Below are positions 44,708 to 53,407 of a DNA stretch of 64,000 nt, piece by piece (within the stretch, counting starts at the first letter, position 1; every line of letters starts with the position of its first letter). The stretch comes from CAYFXA01 sp964347135 (lineage in GTDB: Bacteria > Patescibacteriota > Microgenomatia > PFEM01 > JAHIFH01), in contig CAYFXA010000001.1 of assembly GCA_964347135.1 (NCBI GenBank), forward strand, positions 1 through 64,000, written 5' to 3'. The notes below the pieces were generated by a model that saw nothing but the letters and a program-made list of their open reading frames with translations, made no database searches and had not been told where the DNA came from. The translations under genes and the position numbers were made by a program.

Positions 44708-47700
44708 TACTCCTCCTTTTCTTTAACTACCGTTGCCCCAGCTGCCCGAGCCAGCTCTTCGGCCTCCTCTTTAGCTTCTTCTTCTTCCTCCAATTCTTCC
44801 TCTGTTTCCTCTTCTTTTTTAACCTCAACTACTCCAGTGGGTTCAATCTTCAAACCCAAACTGTTCAATTCCTTAACAAGAACCTTAAATGATTCGGGTA
44901 CGGTTGACTCCGGAATTTGAGTGCCCTTGACAATAGCCTCAAAACTTTTGGCTCTCCCAACAACATCATCGCTTTTAATCGTCAACATTTCCTGAAGAGT
45001 ATTTGCTGCTCGGTGAGCTTCTAAAGCCCAAACCTCCATCTCGCCTAGGCGCTGACCACCCATCTGTGCTTTCCCGCCCAATGGTTGTTGAGTCACTAAA
45101 GAATAAGGGCCAGTTGAACGAGCATGACTTTTGTCCTCAACCATGTGGGCTAATTTAAGCACGTAACCAATGCCGACAACGCTTTTTTTGGCAAAAGGTT
45201 TACCGGTTCGACCGTCATAAAGAACAGCCTTACCTTTAGTTGGCAAGCCAGCCTTTTTTAGTTCTTGAGTAATTTTTTCTTCACCAATTTCTTCAAAAAC
45301 AGGAAGGGCAACTTTGTAACCTTGTTTTTTAGCCGCCCAGCCAAGATGAGCTTCAAGTAACTGACCCAAATTCATTCTTGTGAGAACAGACAGGGGCGAA
45401 ATGATGATGTCTACGGGAGTACCGTCTTCGAGATAGGGCATATCTGCCTCAGGAACAATTCGGGAAATCACTCCTTTATTACCATGACGACCAGCTACCT
45501 TATCTCCTACGGTTACCTTACGCACTTGAGCCACTTTAACAATCACTTTTTTAAGAGTTCCAGGTTCCAATTCATCCCCTTTGGCTCTATCAAGAATTTG
45601 AACATCAATCACTGTTCCTCTTTCACCATGGGGCATCCGTAACGAAGTGTCGCGCACCTCCCTCGCTTTCTCTCCGAAAATTGCCCGTAATAATCTCTCC
45701 TCGGCTGTTAGTTCCGTTTCTCCTTTGGGAGCAATTTTACCCACTAAGATATCATGAGGCCCAACTTCGCTCCCAACAACAACAATGCCATCTTCAGCTA
45801 GGTTAGCCAAATCCGCTTCACCCACATTGGGAATATCCCGAGTAAGTTCTTCAGGACCTAGTTTGGTCTCTACCACTGAAGCATCATATTCTTCGATAGT
45901 AATCGAGGTAAGAGCATCAATCTTAGCCACTTTATCAGAAATAATAATGGCGTCTTCATAACCCAAGCCTTCAAAAGATGTGTAGGCAATAACCAAGTTT
46001 GTCCCTAAAGCCAATTCACCTTGATCACAAGAAGGACCATCAACCAACAAATCTCCTTTTTTTACTGTATCGCCAATTGAAACCAGAGGCCGCTGGGAAT
46101 AACAGGTACTGGGACTTGTCCGCTTGAATTTAGCTAAATAGTAAGTTTCTTCCCGGCCTTTAATTTTGATATTTTCTGTATCTTCTAAATCCGTTCTTTT
46201 ATTTTTGATTTTCAAAGTTATCCTTTCGCTATCAACGTAAGTCACCTTGCCATCATGACGGGCTCTAACAACCCAGCCCATCTGCTCAGGAATAACTGTT
46301 TCAATACCAGTGCCAATAATGGGCGCTTGAGGTTTTACTAAAGGTACTGCCTGACATTGCATGTTTGTTCCCATTAAAGCCCGGTTAGCCATATCATGGG
46401 AAAGAAAAGGGATCAAAGAAGCCGAAGTGCCAACTATTTGACGGGGAACAATATCAATATATTCTATTCTTTCCACTGGTGCTTCCAAAAACTCTCCGTG
46501 ATAGCGTACCGGAACCCAAACATCGGTAATAAAGCCTCTTTTGTCAATTCCTACGCCACTATGGGTAATATAATGTTCTTGTTCGTCATCGGCCTGTAAA
46601 TAAACAATCTCATCAGTTACCTTCATTCGGGTTTTACCTCGAACTTTCTTTTTCACTACCTTGCGATAGGGAGTTTCCATAAAACCATATTCATTCACCC
46701 GCGTAAAAAGAGCCATGTAAGTCACTAAACCAATGTTTGGTCCTTCGGGTGAGCGAACAGGACAAATCCGACCGTATTGAGAGGCATTAATATCTCGAAT
46801 CGAAAAACTAGCCCGTTCTCGGGTAATTCCTCCGGGACCAGTGACCGAAAGTCGACGCAGATTATCAATTTCGGACAAAGGATTAACCTGGTCCAAAATT
46901 TGGGAAAGCTGGCTGGAGCGGAAAAATTCATTAATCAAAGCCATTACTGGTCGGGCATTAACAAGCTGAACCGGACTTGCTTTTTCTTCAGTTGAAATCA
47001 GGCTCATTTTCTCCTTAATTGATCTTTCTAAACGAAGTAAGCCAATCCGAAAGACGGTGTCAGCCACCACTTCACCCACTCGACGAATTCGCCGATTGGA
47101 TAAATGGTCAATATCATCGACTCGACCTTCACCATTTTGGAGTTTAATTAAATAGCGAACGGCAGCAACAACGTCCTCTTGACGAAGAATCCAATTTTTT
47201 TTGGTATTAGACGTTTTTAAACCAAGCCGCTTGTTGGTTTTGTAACGACCGACTTTCCCTAAACTATAACGACGAGAATCGAAAAACATATTTTCGAACA
47301 TTTCTCGAGCATTTTCTAAAACCGCGGGTTCACCGGGACGCATTTTCTGATAAATCTCAATTAAAGCCTCCTCTTTGGTTTTGGTGGGGTCTTTTTCTAA
47401 GGTAGCCAAAATGTAGTCCTTGCCCTCTTTAATTAGATCTTTAAAAGTATCAATTATTTCCTCATCACTAACTAGACCAAAAGCCCGTAACAAAACGGTA
47501 ACCGGGAATTTTCGCCTTCTGTCCAAGCGGCAACTAATGATATCATTGCGATTGATATTGAGCTCTAGCCATGAACCTCTTAAAGGACGGACTTCTGCGT
47601 TATAAAGGAGACGACCGCTCACTCGATCAATCTCACCAAAAAAGAAGGCGCCTGGGGCGCGAATAATCTGGCTAATTACTCCTCTCTCAATCCCATTAAT

Positions 47701-48063
47701 AATAAAAGTTGCCCGCTCAGTCATTTGGGGAATATCACCTAAGAAGACTTCCTTACTTACTTTACGACCCGTTTTTTTATTGATTAGGGTGGCTTCTACT
47801 CTAAGGGGAGCATCGAAGGTTAAGCCTTTTTTGGTTGCTTCCACAGGAGTGAGTCGGGGTTTATCAAAATGATACTTGCCGAAGGTCAATTGCCAATTTT
47901 TGCCAGTAAAGTCATCAATTGGAGAAACTTCCTCCAATGCCTCCTTAATCCCTTCGTCAATGAACCACTGATATGATTCTCGCTGAGTTTCCAGGAGGTT
48001 TAATTGAGGCAGGTTTTTATATTCTTTACCCCAGTTTAGGCGCTTCGGCTTAGAGGCGGGCAT
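44707..48063 (-). CDS. rpoB: RNA polymerase beta subunit
   Basis: 1118 aa. The rifampicin-region segment SQLSQILDQVNPLSEIDNLRRLSVTGPGG-type (FFRSSQLSQILDQ) and RICPVRSPEGPNIGLV near residues 440-460, GYEDAIIIS and the C-terminal TKSDDVVGR stretch are conserved, followed by a Glu-rich tail (~40 residues). The frame opens to 48117, but ATG 48063 (MPASKPK) is chosen. rplJ-rplL are not upstream. A promoter TTGACG / 17 / TATTTT (48160-48188) leads into a ~90-nt leader able to fold into a three-way junction. Confidence 0.99.
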   Translation of the reverse strand: MPASKPKRLNWGKEYKNLPQLNLLETQRESYQWFIDEGIKEALEEVSPIDDFTGKNWQLTFGKYHFDKPRLTPVEATKKGLTFDAPLRVEATLINKKTGRKVSKEVFLGDIPQMTERATFIINGIERGVISQIIRAPGAFFFGEIDRVSGRLLYNAEVRPLRGSWLELNINRNDIISCRLDRRRKFPVTVLLRAFGLVSDEEIIDTFKDLIKEGKDYILATLEKDPTKTKEEALIEIYQKMRPGEPAVLENAREMFENMFFDSRRYSLGKVGRYKTNKRLGLKTSNTKKNWILRQEDVVAAVRYLIKLQNGEGRVDDIDHLSNRRIRRVGEVVADTVFRIGLLRLERSIKEKMSLISTEEKASPVQLVNARPVMALINEFFRSSQLSQILDQVNPLSEIDNLRRLSVTGPGGITRERASFSIRDINASQYGRICPVRSPEGPNIGLVTYMALFTRVNEYGFMETPYRKVVKKKVRGKTRMKVTDEIVYLQADDEQEHYITHSGVGIDKRGFITDVWVPVRYHGEFLEAPVERIEYIDIVPRQIVGTSASLIPFLSHDMANRALMGTNMQCQAVPLVKPQAPIIGTGIETVIPEQMGWVVRARHDGKVTYVDSERITLKIKNKRTDLEDTENIKIKGREETYYLAKFKRTSPSTCYSQRPLVSIGDTVKKGDLLVDGPSCDQGELALGTNLVIAYTSFEGLGYEDAIIISDKVAKIDALTSITIEEYDASVVETKLGPEELTRDIPNVGEADLANLAEDGIVVVGSEVGPHDILVGKIAPKGETELTAEERLLRAIFGEKAREVRDTSLRMPHGERGTVIDVQILDRAKGDELEPGTLKKVIVKVAQVRKVTVGDKVAGRHGNKGVISRIVPEADMPYLEDGTPVDIIISPLSVLTRMNLGQLLEAHLGWAAKKQGYKVALPVFEEIGEEKITQELKKAGLPTKGKAVLYDGRTGKPFAKKSVVGIGYVLKLAHMVEDKSHARSTGPYSLVTQQPLGGKAQMGGQRLGEMEVWALEAHRAANTLQEMLTIKSDDVVGRAKSFEAIVKGTQIPESTVPESFKVLVKELNSLGLKIEPTGVVEVKKEEETEEELEEEEEAKEEAEELARAAGATVVKEKEE

Positions 48064-48077
48064 CACTTTTAAAATCC

Positions 48078-48141
48078 GGGTATGAAAAAGTAGCCGTAAA
48101 ATCTCGTACGGCAACAAAGCGTACCTATCGTACGCCTACCC
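48078..48141 (-). promoter_or_regulatory. Structured rpoB leader (possible three-way junction RNA)
   Basis: Closing stem 48137-48141 with 48078-48082 (GGGTA/TACCC), inner hairpin 1 at 48119-48135 (GCGTAC, 5-nt loop, GTACGC) and inner hairpin 2 at 48093-48112 (GCCGTA, 8-nt loop, TACGGC). All stems are perfect. The element ends 15 nt before the rpoB ATG. Confidence 0.5.
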
Positions 48142-48159
48142 TAATACTTAACTGTTGTC

Positions 48160-48188
48160 AAAATAACATAAAAACCCTAATTCGTCAA
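48160..48188 (-). promoter_or_regulatory. Promoter of rpoB-rpoC
   Basis: Minus strand -35 TTGACG (48183-48188), 17-nt spacer, -10 TATTTT (48160-48165); predicted start near 48153. Confidence 0.55.
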
Positions 48189-48209
48189 GAGGTATTTTCC
48201 GTTTGAAAA

Positions 48210-48239
48210 TTGACCTTAGTAATTAATCCTTGCTACAAT
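48210..48239 (+). promoter_or_regulatory. Promoter of the small membrane protein
   Basis: -35 TTGACC (48210-48215), 18-nt spacer, -10 TACAAT (48234-48239). The expected start falls on the ATG at 48246. Confidence 0.6.
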
Positions 48240-48245
48240 CATCTT

Positions 48246-48413
48246 ATGCTATTTACTATTTTTAAAATCGCTGCCCTTTGTTTAATTATTATTCTTGTTT
48301 TAAAGGCTCTTAGAATAGTTTTTGTTCCAGTTAAGATAATTAAGTGGCTGATTTTAATAGGCGTGGCGATTTTCTTGCTGGTAATGGCAAGAAACTATAT
48401 AGGAGTTTTTTAA
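48246..48413 (+). CDS. Small two-helix membrane protein (55 aa)
   Basis: A 55-residue hydrophobic protein with TM stretches at about residues 5-23 and 30-48 separated by a short basic turn (KIIK). The open frame begins earlier at 48210, but that ATG sits within the promoter -35; ATG 48246 is 6 nt below the -10, giving a leaderless mRNA. It is divergent from rpoB and overlaps the 3' end of the NUDIX gene by 4 nt tail to tail. Function unknown. Confidence 0.6.
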   Translation: MLFTIFKIAALCLIIILVLKALRIVFVPVKIIKWLILIGVAIFLLVMARNYIGVF

Positions 48414-48826
48414 AGCAACCTTTTCTTCGCTTTTTCTAACTCTTCATAGAGTCCAGGAATAAGATCATAATTTTTGGCTTCCCCAAGAGTTACCCAGGCA
48501 AAATCAGTAAAATCATCACCTAGTTTCACTCTCCCCGATTTATATCTACAACCAAATGTCAAACCAATGACATGATAGCCATCAGGACGAGTGAATTCAT
48601 AATCATTTAAAAAGATAAATTCACCTCCTACTTTAACTCCCACCTCCTCCTCTATCTCTCGATAAAGAGTTATTTCGCAATCATCTGGCGCCTCCACCTT
48701 ACCTCCAGGTACCGTCCACATTCCCGGAAAGGCGATTTCATCCTCTTTGCGCTTAATAATTAAAAACTTACCATCTTTTTCAATAACAGCAGTAACGGCG
48801 ACAATGTGAAATTTCTTCTTATCCAT
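48410..48826 (-). CDS. NUDIX hydrolase
   Basis: A 138-residue nucleotide-diphosphate hydrolase. The NUDIX box spans about residues 42-64 (GGKVEAPDD...REIEEEVGV); the catalytic REIEEE is intact, while the first Glu of GX5E is Asp. It resembles MutT/ADP-sugar-type housecleaning enzymes, but the substrate cannot be inferred. Last gene of the alaS-mltG cluster, 21 nt after mltG. Confidence 0.9.
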   Translation of the reverse strand: MDKKKFHIVAVTAVIEKDGKFLIIKRKEDEIAFPGMWTVPGGKVEAPDDCEITLYREIEEEVGVKVGGEFIFLNDYEFTRPDGYHVIGLTFGCRYKSGRVKLGDDFTDFAWVTLGEAKNYDLIPGLYEELEKAKKRLL

Positions 48827-48847
48827 TTTTTCACTGTTAAAAGTGGT

Positions 48848-49846
48848 TTATTTCAGGTACTTCTCAATATTTTCATTGTGCTCTTCACCGGTTTTGGCGT
48901 AGTGCATTCCCCCTTTTTTGTCAGAAAGATAAAACCAATACTCGGTCTCTTGGGAATAAATCACGGCTTCGATTGAAGCTAAACCAGGACTGCAAATTGG
49001 TTCGGGCGGCAAACCTTTATATTTATAAGTATTAAAAGGTGAGTCGATTGCCAAATCTTCTCTTGTTAGTTTTTGAGGCCACCAATCTATTTCTTGCCAA
49101 TTTTTAGAGTCTGAATTGTCTCGGCTAGCAAGGGCATATTGAACCGTGGCATCAGCCTGGAGAGACCAGTTTTCTTGCCAGCGCTTAAGCAAGATTCCAG
49201 CAACAATAGGGCGGTCTTTTTCCGTCCGACATTCCCTTTCAACAATTGAAGCCAAAATTATCACCTGGTTTTGAGTCAGGCCCTTTCTTTTAGTCTCCAG
49301 TTCTAATTCCAAGGAATACTTTTTTTCAAAATTGTTGGTAAAAATTTTAATCACTGAAGATGGGCTAGCATCCTTAGGTACTAAATAGGTATCAGGAAAA
49401 AGAAAACCTTCAAGCTCATCCGTTAATTGAATAAATTGCGGATAACTAAAATCATCCAAGTTGGCGGTTAGGCGGCGCCCAAATTCCTCTCGCCGCCACC
49501 CTTCAGGAAAAGTTAGCCAAATGTCCAAAGAGCCATGAGTTAATAAATAGGCAACCTCTTCAACGCTCCAAGAAGGATTGATTCGAAAATCCCCTGCTTG
49601 GATTTCGCCTGATAAACCTTTGGCTAAGATAAAAATTTTGAAAGCTGAAGCATTTTTAATCAAACCAGCGTCCTCTAACCGCTGAGCTGTCAAGGACAAA
49701 CTTTCGCCTTTATGAATAACAAAGATTTGGCTTTCAGCCGGAGGTTGACTAACCGGAAGAAGCGCCCAGCGCCACCAAAAAAAGCCGCCGATAATGGCGG
49801 CCACTAGTACCAAAATGACTATACTAAACTTCTTCAAAAAGCGCAC
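48848..49846 (-). CDS. mltG: Endolytic transglycosylase MltG
   Basis: Cuts nascent peptidoglycan strands at the membrane, setting glycan length. N-terminal TM helix at residues ~8-28, LysM-like region ~40-105 (IFVIHKGESLSLTAQRL), YceG catalytic domain with the ASIVERE motif (catalytic Glu near residue 203) and the C-terminal SPFNTYKYKGLPPEPICSPG stretch. 332 aa, normal. Overlaps the zinc-ribbon gene by 23 nt. Confidence 0.95.
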   Translation of the reverse strand: MRFLKKFSIVILVLVAAIIGGFFWWRWALLPVSQPPAESQIFVIHKGESLSLTAQRLEDAGLIKNASAFKIFILAKGLSGEIQAGDFRINPSWSVEEVAYLLTHGSLDIWLTFPEGWRREEFGRRLTANLDDFSYPQFIQLTDELEGFLFPDTYLVPKDASPSSVIKIFTNNFEKKYSLELELETKRKGLTQNQVIILASIVERECRTEKDRPIVAGILLKRWQENWSLQADATVQYALASRDNSDSKNWQEIDWWPQKLTREDLAIDSPFNTYKYKGLPPEPICSPGLASIEAVIYSQETEYWFYLSDKKGGMHYAKTGEEHNENIEKYLK

Positions 49847-50024
49847 GGCGATATTTCTTTGTTTTCAAATTATAGATAAAAATCCGGCCGCACTTGCAAG
49901 TCACTTTTTCCGTGTCGTTTTTCCTTTTCTCTTTTTTACCTTTGTCCAATGGCTTGCCGCAACCAACACATTGGCCTCGACTCAAAAGCCAAGCTTGTAC
50001 TGGAGCAATGATATTTTTAAACAT
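49824..50024 (-). CDS. Small zinc-ribbon protein (66 aa)
   Basis: Residues CVGC (about 19-22) and CKC (about 43-45) could hold a metal with a Cys-rich ribbon; the rest is Lys-rich. Not recognised. It overlaps ruvX by 8 nt and mltG by 23 nt, so it is translated as part of the operon; a role with either neighbour is unproven. Confidence 0.6.
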   Translation of the reverse strand: MFKNIIAPVQAWLLSRGQCVGCGKPLDKGKKEKRKNDTEKVTCKCGRIFIYNLKTKKYRRALFEEV

Positions 50025-50400
50025 TTTGTTTATCTAAGTATGCTTGTAAAATTATGGCCGCGGCAAAAGCATCCTCTTTTTCTTGGCGATATTTCTTCTT
50101 TTTGCCTGCCTCTATCATTTTAGCAATTGCTTCTTTGGTGGTCAAGGTTTCGTCTTGAAAAGATACTTTTATTCCCGTTATCTTTCCTAATTGCTTGCCG
50201 TATTTTTTTGCTTTTTGGCCAATCTTTCCTTCACTCACGCCAATAACAATTATTTCTATCTTTTTTTGTTCAACTAGCTGGGAAATTTTCGTTAACGTTT
50301 CTTGATGGTTTTTGATAACCCCTATTGGCTGAACCAAGCCATTATCAGCAATAGCTAAGCCAATTTTGGCGATACCAAAATCAATGCCTAAAATTCTCAT
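50017..50400 (-). CDS. ruvX: YqgF-family putative Holliday junction resolvase / pre-16S rRNA nuclease
   Basis: A 127-residue RNase-H-fold nuclease. GIDFGIAKIGLAIAD near the N-terminus holds the first catalytic Asp; DETLTTKEA and EDAFAAAIILQAYL supply the other acidic residues. The family has been assigned both Holliday-junction resolution and 16S 5'-end maturation. ATG 50400 (MRILGIDFG) is used; it overlaps the sortase stop by ATGA. Confidence 0.93.
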   Translation of the reverse strand: MRILGIDFGIAKIGLAIADNGLVQPIGVIKNHQETLTKISQLVEQKKIEIIVIGVSEGKIGQKAKKYGKQLGKITGIKVSFQDETLTTKEAIAKMIEAGKKKKYRQEKEDAFAAAIILQAYLDKQNV

Positions 50401-51113
50401 ATTCTGACCAATTGGGTTCTTACTATTAACCGCTTTAAATAAGTTCCTGGCGGAACACAAGTAATCAAAGAAAGCCACTGGCTGTCATATCTCTGTTCCA
50501 AAACAGCCAGGTCCTCGGGTTTAGTCTCAGAGATTTCCCTTACCAAATAACGATACTGAATGCCATCAAAATCAACTAAAATTTCATCGCCTTCTTCCAA
50601 GTTAGGTAAAGTAGAAAAAATCGTTTTGTAATTTTCGGGATTAAAAAATTGGGGCAAAACTGAGTGACCAAAAATCACGGTGTTGCCGTACTGTCCAGGC
50701 AGGGCAGTACCAGGATAATGAATTAAACTTTTCATCAAATCCTCACCCCCGATTTGAACCGTGGCATCCTCAATATCTAATTTGGGAATAGAAAGATTGT
50801 AATGGGTAATTCGACTTGGCCTGGGTGGCAAAATCGGTGCATCTGGAAACCAACTTTTGGGGTTAGCGTAGTCAACGACCGCTTCTTTTCCCAAAACGGT
50901 TTCTTGAGAGGTTAAAGGGCTGAGCGGTTGCTGGGTAAAACGACTGCTGGTCAACTCATAATACAAAATCGGCAAAGCCGCATTACCGATTAAAACCAGA
51001 CCAATGACCAAAATTAAAAAAGATAAACTTTTCCACAAAAAAGCCAGTCGTTTTCGTTGAACCAATCGTTGACCAAGCGGAGCTGATTTTAGATAACGGT
51101 AGGGAAATGTCAT
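50397..51113 (-). CDS. Sortase
   Basis: A 238-residue cysteine transpeptidase anchored by one N-terminal TM helix (~residues 28-50). The catalytic triad is visible: His150 in VIFGHSVLP, Cys219 in SLITCVPPGTY and Arg228 following. It would cleave a sorting signal on exported proteins and join them to another surface molecule. Class not assigned. No LPxTG-like substrate is visible in this window. It overlaps the giant envelope protein gene and ruvX by ATGA on both sides. Confidence 0.9.
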   Translation of the reverse strand: MTFPYRYLKSAPLGQRLVQRKRLAFLWKSLSFLILVIGLVLIGNAALPILYYELTSSRFTQQPLSPLTSQETVLGKEAVVDYANPKSWFPDAPILPPRPSRITHYNLSIPKLDIEDATVQIGGEDLMKSLIHYPGTALPGQYGNTVIFGHSVLPQFFNPENYKTIFSTLPNLEEGDEILVDFDGIQYRYLVREISETKPEDLAVLEQRYDSQWLSLITCVPPGTYLKRLIVRTQLVRI

Positions 51114-53407
51114 TGAATTTCAACCTCAATCTCAATTCTATTGACTCTCCGGGGAAAAGTGCCAAGGCGCCCAGGTAAACGGGGAGAAATTACGGCTTCA
51201 AAACCAGCCACTCTTGGTAAATTACCTAAATAAGTCTCACCTATCACGATGTATTTCCCCGCCAAATTCTTTTTAATCTGTTCCAAATCTTGCTTAGGAA
51301 TTAATTTGGCTTTTAGATGAGTTTTTACCGTTGCGACGCCTTTTTTATCAACTTCACCAACATCAAAAGAAAATTCAGTTTCCTCAGGTAAGTATTCAAA
51401 ACCCTCGGCAGCTGATTCTAAAACGCTATCTTCAACTAGTTCTTGTAATTCTTTTTCCGTGTAAACTAAAGCATTTGCTTGTAGTTTTAAAGAAAGCTCC
51501 AAACTATCCGTTTCTTCATCTACCTCATGGCTATAATTACTGCTAATAACTTTAGTGGCAATCGACTCTTCAACCAAATTTGCTTCAGGAGAAAGTTGGG
51601 TTAACAATTTTTCTTTGGCATCTTTTTCCAAAGCGGCTTCTAAATCAGCCAGCAATGCCTCTTTGTCTTCCTCAGAAACAGCTTGAATTTGACGACTGAT
51701 GCCTCCACTAAAAGCAGAATCATTTTTGGCAACATAATCCGATTTGGCGTAATTAGCAATTGTAAATTCGGTTCCTGCAGCCAAGTTACCCTCGGTCCCA
51801 ATTTCTTCAGCAGTAACTTTGACATTGGCTTTACCAGGGGGATCGGCGGCGCTACTTTGAGAAGCAACGGTGACATCATCATCAAGGGTAAATTCCAAAC
51901 CTGCGGCACTGGCAATTTCCGTTCCCGAATCAAAAGTTTTTTCACTGGAAGTACCGTTGTAAATTGTTACTTCTCCTTTGGCTGGGTCACCGATTTCTTT
52001 AGCACCGGTCGTTGTCCGGCTCTTGCTGCCTTCAACCCCAATTTTCATTTGCTCGGCGGGCAAAATGAAATTTTCTTTATCTGGAGTGTCTGTTGTGGGA
52101 TCAAGTTTAACCGTAAAATCTTTTTCCAGAATTTCTGGTTCCAAAAAAAGAGTTACTTTTGCCCGAGGAAGAAACCAATAGGCGGCAAAAGCACTGCCAA
52201 TTAAAATCAAAATGAAGGCGATGATTAAAAAGAGAATCGGGGAGGTTTTAAGAGACTTGGGCATTAACCCTCTAAGGTAAGCTAAATTCAGCTTCCTTAG
52301 AAGAGAAGGACCAGGACGAAAAGAGGTTATTTTGGCAAAAAAATTGCCCAAAAACGAAGGTTTTTCTTCGATTGGCGGTTCTTTAATCACAGGCGGTTCC
52401 CTTACTTCCGGTTCTTCAGGTTTCTCTGGCTCAACTGGTTTTAACGGCTCTTCGGGTTCGGCTTCTATTTTCTCTTCAGCAACATCGGTCCCTTTAATAA
52501 AACCCAGCTCTCCTGCAGGAACAAAACCTGGCTCTTCAACTTCAACCTCTTCTCCTTTCTCAATTTTCTCTTCTGCTACCTCTTTCTTCTCCTCTTTTTC
52601 TTTTTTCACTGGTTTTTCTTCTAGAACCAAGCCAGCGGCTTTGGCCACCTCTTTACCACCAGCCAAAGCAATTGCTTTAATATCAAAATTCAGGGGCAAG
52701 ATTTCTACTCTAGGCAAATGAAGGAATTCAACTTCTTCTTTCTTTTTTTCTAGCCAGGGATAGTTAACTAATTGTTGCCTGGCCTCTTCTAATTTATCTT
52801 CTTTGTTGTAAATTAAGATTCGGGCAGGCAAAGATTCCTTAGACTCAAATCGAGACAGACCCTCAATCAAGTCATCAGCCAAATTATCGCTTTTGTCAAT
52901 CAATTCCGGTCCCAAAATCTTCCCAATTCTCACTAAGCCAACGCTTACCTTCTTCATCCCTAAATGCACCAAAATGGCGGTTGGCGGAACTCCTTCAGTA
53001 GCTTTTATATGATGAACAATTGCCTCAGTAACCACCACAAAACCAGCTGGTTTGAGATCGAGCTTTTCAGAAAGTTTTTTTAGAAGTTTTAATTTCTCAT
53101 CAACAATTTTCTCTCCCTCAATCCAATTAAAAGGCAAGCCGAAAACAACTTTATCAGGCTCTTTAACCTCTCCCTCTATTGGCAATTTCTCGGCTGCAGA
53201 AGATAAACACGCGTCAACGGCTTCAATTAATTCTTCTTCATTCTCCCATCTTTCGGCGTTTCCCAAGGAAAGAACTTTGACCTGATTTTCAACAATGGCA
53301 AAGATAGCACTCTTAACAAGTTCCAAACCAATTTCCAGAGCAAAATAATACTCTGATGGCTGCTTTTCCTTTTGACGAATTTTGTTTAAGACAGATTTAA
53401 CTTCCAT
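51110..53407 (-). CDS. Trans-envelope protein: actin/PilM-like cytoplasmic part, TM helix, baseplate-J-like outer part
   Basis: A 765-residue protein without an exact match that I know. Residues ~20-262 look like an ASKHA/PilM-FtsA-type fold (YYFALEIGLELVKSAIF start, VVFGLPFNWIEGEKI, ILVHLGMKKVSVGLVRIG, then a C-terminal helix). Residues ~265-375 are an acidic Pro/Glu/Lys linker. One TM helix lies at ~391-414. The outer part has a baseplate-J-like stretch at ~467-552 (GDPAKGEVTIYNGTSSEKTFDSGTEI; GTEGNLAAGTEF) and a second alpha/beta region to the end. ATG 53407 overlaps the alaS stop by 11 nt; the end overlaps the sortase gene. Domain names are by eye. Confidence 0.7.
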   Translation of the reverse strand: MEVKSVLNKIRQKEKQPSEYYFALEIGLELVKSAIFAIVENQVKVLSLGNAERWENEEELIEAVDACLSSAAEKLPIEGEVKEPDKVVFGLPFNWIEGEKIVDEKLKLLKKLSEKLDLKPAGFVVVTEAIVHHIKATEGVPPTAILVHLGMKKVSVGLVRIGKILGPELIDKSDNLADDLIEGLSRFESKESLPARILIYNKEDKLEEARQQLVNYPWLEKKKEEVEFLHLPRVEILPLNFDIKAIALAGGKEVAKAAGLVLEEKPVKKEKEEKKEVAEEKIEKGEEVEVEEPGFVPAGELGFIKGTDVAEEKIEAEPEEPLKPVEPEKPEEPEVREPPVIKEPPIEEKPSFLGNFFAKITSFRPGPSLLRKLNLAYLRGLMPKSLKTSPILFLIIAFILILIGSAFAAYWFLPRAKVTLFLEPEILEKDFTVKLDPTTDTPDKENFILPAEQMKIGVEGSKSRTTTGAKEIGDPAKGEVTIYNGTSSEKTFDSGTEIASAAGLEFTLDDDVTVASQSSAADPPGKANVKVTAEEIGTEGNLAAGTEFTIANYAKSDYVAKNDSAFSGGISRQIQAVSEEDKEALLADLEAALEKDAKEKLLTQLSPEANLVEESIATKVISSNYSHEVDEETDSLELSLKLQANALVYTEKELQELVEDSVLESAAEGFEYLPEETEFSFDVGEVDKKGVATVKTHLKAKLIPKQDLEQIKKNLAGKYIVIGETYLGNLPRVAGFEAVISPRLPGRLGTFPRRVNRIEIEVEIQ

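Noticed and set aside
20667..48000. Many plus-strand open frames of 60-170 codons opposite ribosomal, EF-G and RNA polymerase genes
   Set aside because: They are antisense shadows of highly conserved genes, rich in Ser/Phe/Leu, without start signals or recognisable domains.
48210..48245. Upstream start for the small membrane protein at 48210
   Set aside because: The ATG sits next to the TTGACC -35 element of a good promoter, so it would not be transcribed.
48842..48858. Small CACT/AGTG inverted repeat before the NUDIX gene
   Set aside because: Four base pairs with no T-run; too weak to call a terminator or operator.
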